This document shows positions 61,266-64,000 of a stretch of 64,000 nucleotides of DNA, piece by piece; the first letter of the stretch is position 1; every line of letters begins with the position of its first letter. The stretch lies in NCBI RefSeq assembly GCF_014203425.1, contig NZ_JACHJC010000001.1, positions 3,250,001 to 3,314,000 of the forward strand, in the 5' to 3' direction. Under the pieces are notes generated by a model. That model saw only the letters and a list, made by a program, of their open reading frames with translations. It did not search any database and was not told where the DNA came from. A program made the translations under genes and the position numbers. This DNA is from Micromonospora echinospora (lineage in GTDB: Bacteria; Actinomycetota; Actinomycetes; Mycobacteriales; Micromonosporaceae).

Positions 61266-64000
61266 CCGAGCAGTCCGCCACGAACGCCGCCGACCTCCGC
61301 GCGGCGCTGCTGCGCAAGCGGCTCGCCGGGCAGCCCGGAACGGCCCCACGGAACGCGATTCCCCGGGCGGACCGGAAAGCCGCCCTGCCGCTGAGCCACG
61401 GTCAGCAGCAGATGTGGTTCCTCAGCCGGCTGGAGCCGGACAGCATCGAGTACCTCGTGCCGCTGGTGATGCGGCTGCGCGGGCCGCTCGACACCGACGT
61501 GCTGCGCCGCGCCTGGGAGCACGTGTGCGCCCGGCACGAGGTGCTGCGTACCCGGATCGAACTGCGCGGGGTCGAGCCGGTCCAGGTCATCGACGCGCCG
61601 CGGCCGGTCGGCCTGCCCGACACCGACCTGCGCGCCATTCCCGCCGAGCTGCGCGACGACGAGGCGCTCGCACTGATCCGCCGCGATCTGCAGGCGCCGT
61701 TCGATCTGGCCGCCGAGTGGCCGGTGCGTGGCGCGCTGCTGCGGCTCGGCGACGACGACCACGTGCTCGCGGTCGTCTTCCACCACGTCGCCTGCGACGC
61801 GTGGTCCACCCGGATGTTCGGCGCCGAGTTGGGCGCCGCCTACAACGCCCTGCTGCGCGGCGCCGCGCCGTTCCTGCCCGAGGTGTCGGTGCAGTACGCC
61901 GACTTCGCCCAGTGGCAGCGACGTGAGCTGGCCGGCGAGCGCGGCGAGAAGGAGCTCACCTACTGGCGGGATCGGCTCGCCGGCCTGGAGCCGATCGCAC
62001 TGCCGATCGACCGACCACGTCCGCCGGTGCGCGGCCACGACGGCGCCGACGTGGTGTTCGACGTGCCTGCTGAGCTCGCCGAGCGGGTTCGCGAGCGGGC
62101 CCGCGAGTTCGATACCACCGCCTTCACCGTGCTGCTCAGCGCCTACCAGGCGATGCTGTCCCGGTTCAGCGGCACCGCCGACGTCGCGGTCGGCACGGTG
62201 GTTTCCGGCCGCACCCACGCGGACCTGCAGCGCGTGTTCGGCTACTGCATCAACACGTTGGTGATCCGGGCCCGGTGCGAGGGTGACAGCACGTTCGCCG
62301 AACTGCTGCGCCGCGGGCGCGCCACCGTACTGGACGCGTTCGACCACCACGCGGTGCCATTCGCCCAGCTGGTCGACGAACTCGAGCCGGACCGCGACCA
62401 GTCCCGCACGCCGATCTTCCAGACCGCCTTCACCCTGCACGAGTACCGCCTCGACACGCTGCAGTTCTCCGAGCTGACCGTCGAGCCGTTCGGTGACGAC
62501 GAGGGCATCGCGAAGTACGACCTCACCCTGCAGATGCAGGAGCGCCCGGACGGCACGATCCACGGCCGCCTGCAGTACGCGACCGCGCTGTTCGAGCGGT
62601 CGACCGCGGAGCGGCTCGCCACGGCGTTCCAGCGGGTCCTCGCCGCCGCGGTGACCGACCCGGAGGTACGGCTGTCGCGCATCGAGATCCTCAGCGCGGC
62701 CGAGCGGGCGGTGGTGGTGGTGCCGCCGGTGTTGGGTGCGGAGGTGGATGTTCTTGCGCATGAGTTGTTTGAGGCGCGGGTGGTGGAGAGTCCTGATGTG
62801 GTTGCGGTGGTGGCGGGGGAGAGTCGGTTGTCGTATGGGGAGGTGAATGGGCGGGCGAATCGTTTGGCGTGGTTGTTGCGGGATGTTGGTGTGGGTCCTG
62901 AGGATTTGGTTGGGGTGTATTTGGAGCGTGGTCCGGAGTTGGTTCCGGCGTTGTTGGGTGTGGTGAAGTCGGGGGCTGGTTATCTGCCGTTGGATCCGGC
63001 GAATCCGGTGGAGCGGTTGGGTTTCGTGGTGGGTGATGCGGGTGTTCGGGTGGTGGTGACGTCGGCGGGGTTGGCTGCGGGTTTGGCGGGTGTGTTCGAT
63101 GGTCGGGTGATCGTGTTGGACGAGTTGGGTGTTGAGGGTCGGGTGGATGATCCGCCGCGGGTGGCGACGCCGGACAGTGTTCTCTACACGATTTACACGT
63201 CTGGGTCGACCGGTCGTCCCAAGGGTTGTGTCGTGACGCATGCGAATGTGGTGCGTTTGATGCGGGTCTGTGCTGGCGAGTTGGGGATCGACGCGTCGGG
63301 TGTCTGGTCGATGGCTCATTCGTTCGCGTTCGATTTCTCGGTTTTCGAGATGTGGGGTGCGTTGGCGTTCGGTGGCCGGGTGGTGGTGGTTCCGCGGTCG
63401 GTTGCTCGTTCGCCGGAGGATTTCCTGCAGTTGTTGGTCGATGAGCGGGTCACGTTCCTGTCGCAGACGCCGACGGCGTTTCGCGCGTTGGTTGCGGCGG
63501 CGGCGGGCGGGGATGAGCGGGTCGATCGGTTGGCGTTGCGTTCGGTGGTCTTCGGTGGTGAGAAGTTGGAGATCGCCGAGTTGAGGCCGTGGGTTGATCG
63601 GGTTTCTCTCGATCGGGTTGCTCTGGTCAACATGTACGGGATCACCGAGACCACGGTTCATGTGACGGTCCATGGGTTGACGACAGGTGATCTGGCGGCG
63701 CCGGGGGTGAGTCCGGCCGGGGTGGCTTTGCCGGATCTTGCCGTCTATCTGCTCGATCCGTGTGGTGAGCCGGTTCCGGTGGGTGTGCCGGGGGAGATCT
63801 ATGTGGCGGGTCCGGGTGTGGCTCGTGGGTATCTGGGCCGGGCCGCGTTGACGGCGCAGCGGTTCGTGCCGGATCCGTTCGGTGCAGCCGGTACCCGCAT
63901 GTATCGCAGCGGTGATCTGGCCCGGTGGACCGTGCACGGCACGCTGGAATTCCTCGGCCGTGCCGATGACCAGGTCAAGGTCCGTGGTTTCCGGATCGAG
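61262..64000 (+). CDS. Nonribosomal peptide synthetase, C-A... (continues beyond window)
   Basis: ATGA overlap with the preceding NRPS. 913 codons are visible without a stop. The condensation domain (about residues 42-480) begins PLSHGQQQMWFLSRLEPDS and has the active-site motif as HHVACDAWS, with Ala in place of the usual Gly after Asp. The adenylation domain starts near residue 485 and contains TIYTSGSTGRPKGCVVTHAN, NMYGITETTVHVTVHGL and YRSGDLARWTVHGTLEFLGRADDQVKVRGF, then runs off the window. The by-eye code is roughly DFFSVFMVH(K), most like threonine-type domains but imperfect. Codon usage within this A domain departs sharply from its neighbours. Confidence 0.93.
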   Translation, partial: MTEQSATNAADLRAALLRKRLAGQPGTAPRNAIPRADRKAALPLSHGQQQMWFLSRLEPDSIEYLVPLVMRLRGPLDTDVLRRAWEHVCARHEVLRTRIELRGVEPVQVIDAPRPVGLPDTDLRAIPAELRDDEALALIRRDLQAPFDLAAEWPVRGALLRLGDDDHVLAVVFHHVACDAWSTRMFGAELGAAYNALLRGAAPFLPEVSVQYADFAQWQRRELAGERGEKELTYWRDRLAGLEPIALPIDRPRPPVRGHDGADVVFDVPAELAERVRERAREFDTTAFTVLLSAYQAMLSRFSGTADVAVGTVVSGRTHADLQRVFGYCINTLVIRARCEGDSTFAELLRRGRATVLDAFDHHAVPFAQLVDELEPDRDQSRTPIFQTAFTLHEYRLDTLQFSELTVEPFGDDEGIAKYDLTLQMQERPDGTIHGRLQYATALFERSTAERLATAFQRVLAAAVTDPEVRLSRIEILSAAERAVVVVPPVLGAEVDVLAHELFEARVVESPDVVAVVAGESRLSYGEVNGRANRLAWLLRDVGVGPEDLVGVYLERGPELVPALLGVVKSGAGYLPLDPANPVERLGFVVGDAGVRVVVTSAGLAAGLAGVFDGRVIVLDELGVEGRVDDPPRVATPDSVLYTIYTSGSTGRPKGCVVTHANVVRLMRVCAGELGIDASGVWSMAHSFAFDFSVFEMWGALAFGGRVVVVPRSVARSPEDFLQLLVDERVTFLSQTPTAFRALVAAAAGGDERVDRLALRSVVFGGEKLEIAELRPWVDRVSLDRVALVNMYGITETTVHVTVHGLTTGDLAAPGVSPAGVALPDLAVYLLDPCGEPVPVGVPGEIYVAGPGVARGYLGRAALTAQRFVPDPFGAAGTRMYRSGDLARWTVHGTLEFLGRADDQVKVRGFRIE
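62710..63890 (+). other. Composition anomaly within NRPS adenylation domain
   Basis: From about 62710 codons switch from C/G-ending to TTG, GGT, GAT, GTT and TCG-type usage with many G+T runs, and return to normal near 63890. The borders coincide with the start of the A domain and its A6-A7 region. The frame is intact and all motifs are present. This looks like a domain segment imported or converted from another NRPS gene. Confidence 0.8.

Noticed and set aside
60668..63937. 1089-residue minus-strand ORF opposite the second NRPS
   Set aside because: It is antisense to an intact NRPS; its His/Arg/Thr-rich sequence reflects the complement of GT-rich codons.

Overview
The window is high-GC actinobacterial DNA. 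Its 5S rRNA type, GC-rich codon use and housekeeping gene order suggest a Micromonosporaceae member (Micromonospora-like); this is an inference, because no species marker is complete here. It falls into two parts: a conserved chromosomal half (1-33.6 kb) and an accessory biosynthetic half (33.7-64 kb) that begins at a tRNA-Pro gene carrying a decayed integrase next to it.

Conserved half. A 5'-truncated 23S rRNA, a 5S rRNA and a strong hairpin come first. They are followed by an unusual Gly/Arg-repeat protein with a TPR-like core and a poly-Asp tail, then a HAD phosphatase, an SCP2-type protein, a phasin-like protein, a small conserved ORF, TlyA, NAD kinase, RecN, the SteA/SteB pair, a MraY/WecA-like transferase, a MurJ-like flippase, a GT4 glycosyltransferase and a large membrane protein with an extracytoplasmic phosphatase-like domain. 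After these come CTP synthase and a NUDIX hydrolase, a divergent TM2 protein, alanine dehydrogenase, XerD, ParA, ScpA, ScpB, RluB, Cmk and Der. Most genes overlap by 4 bp or lie close together, and the order xerD-parA-scpA-scpB-rluB-cmk-der is typical of actinobacteria.

Accessory half. Immediately after tRNA-Pro(GGG) and its terminator lies a frameshifted, internally deleted tyrosine integrase, so the biosynthetic region probably lies on or beside an old integrated element. Three functional blocks are packed together. (1) A minus-strand block (34.1-42.9 kb) for lipid attachment: alpha/beta hydrolase, acyl-CoA dehydrogenase, SRPBCC protein, sulfotransferase, acyl carrier protein, fatty-acyl-AMP ligase, an IucB/MbtK-type N-acyltransferase and an FAD/NAD(P) protein. 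This recalls the mbtKLMN set that puts the acyl tail on mycobactin. (2) A minus-strand block (43.5-52.5 kb) in which a complete lasso-peptide system (ABC exporter, 43-residue precursor, cyclase, RRE protein, protease) runs without a large gap into a MauE/thioredoxin-like pair, SbnB/SbnA-type 2,3-diaminopropionate synthesis genes, an unusual ornithine-carbamoyltransferase homologue and a 73-residue unknown. (3) A plus-strand block (53.1-64 kb, continuing past the end): SARP regulator, SyrP-like Fe(II)/2-oxoglutarate hydroxylase, MbtH protein and two NRPSs (A-T-C-A-T, then C-A...).

Best reading. The predicted lasso peptide is new to me: its precursor matches the actinobacterial leader pattern exactly, and it has Gly1, Glu9 and two cysteines (ring position 7, tail position 20), which fits a class III (BI-32169-like) disulfide topology. 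The flanking NRPS genes, Dap/carbamoyl-Dap genes, lipidation genes and Asp-hydroxylase-like gene would fit a second product such as a lipopeptide or lipo-siderophore. Whether these are two superimposed pathways or one hybrid in which lipidation or Dap enzymes act on the lasso peptide cannot be settled from sequence.
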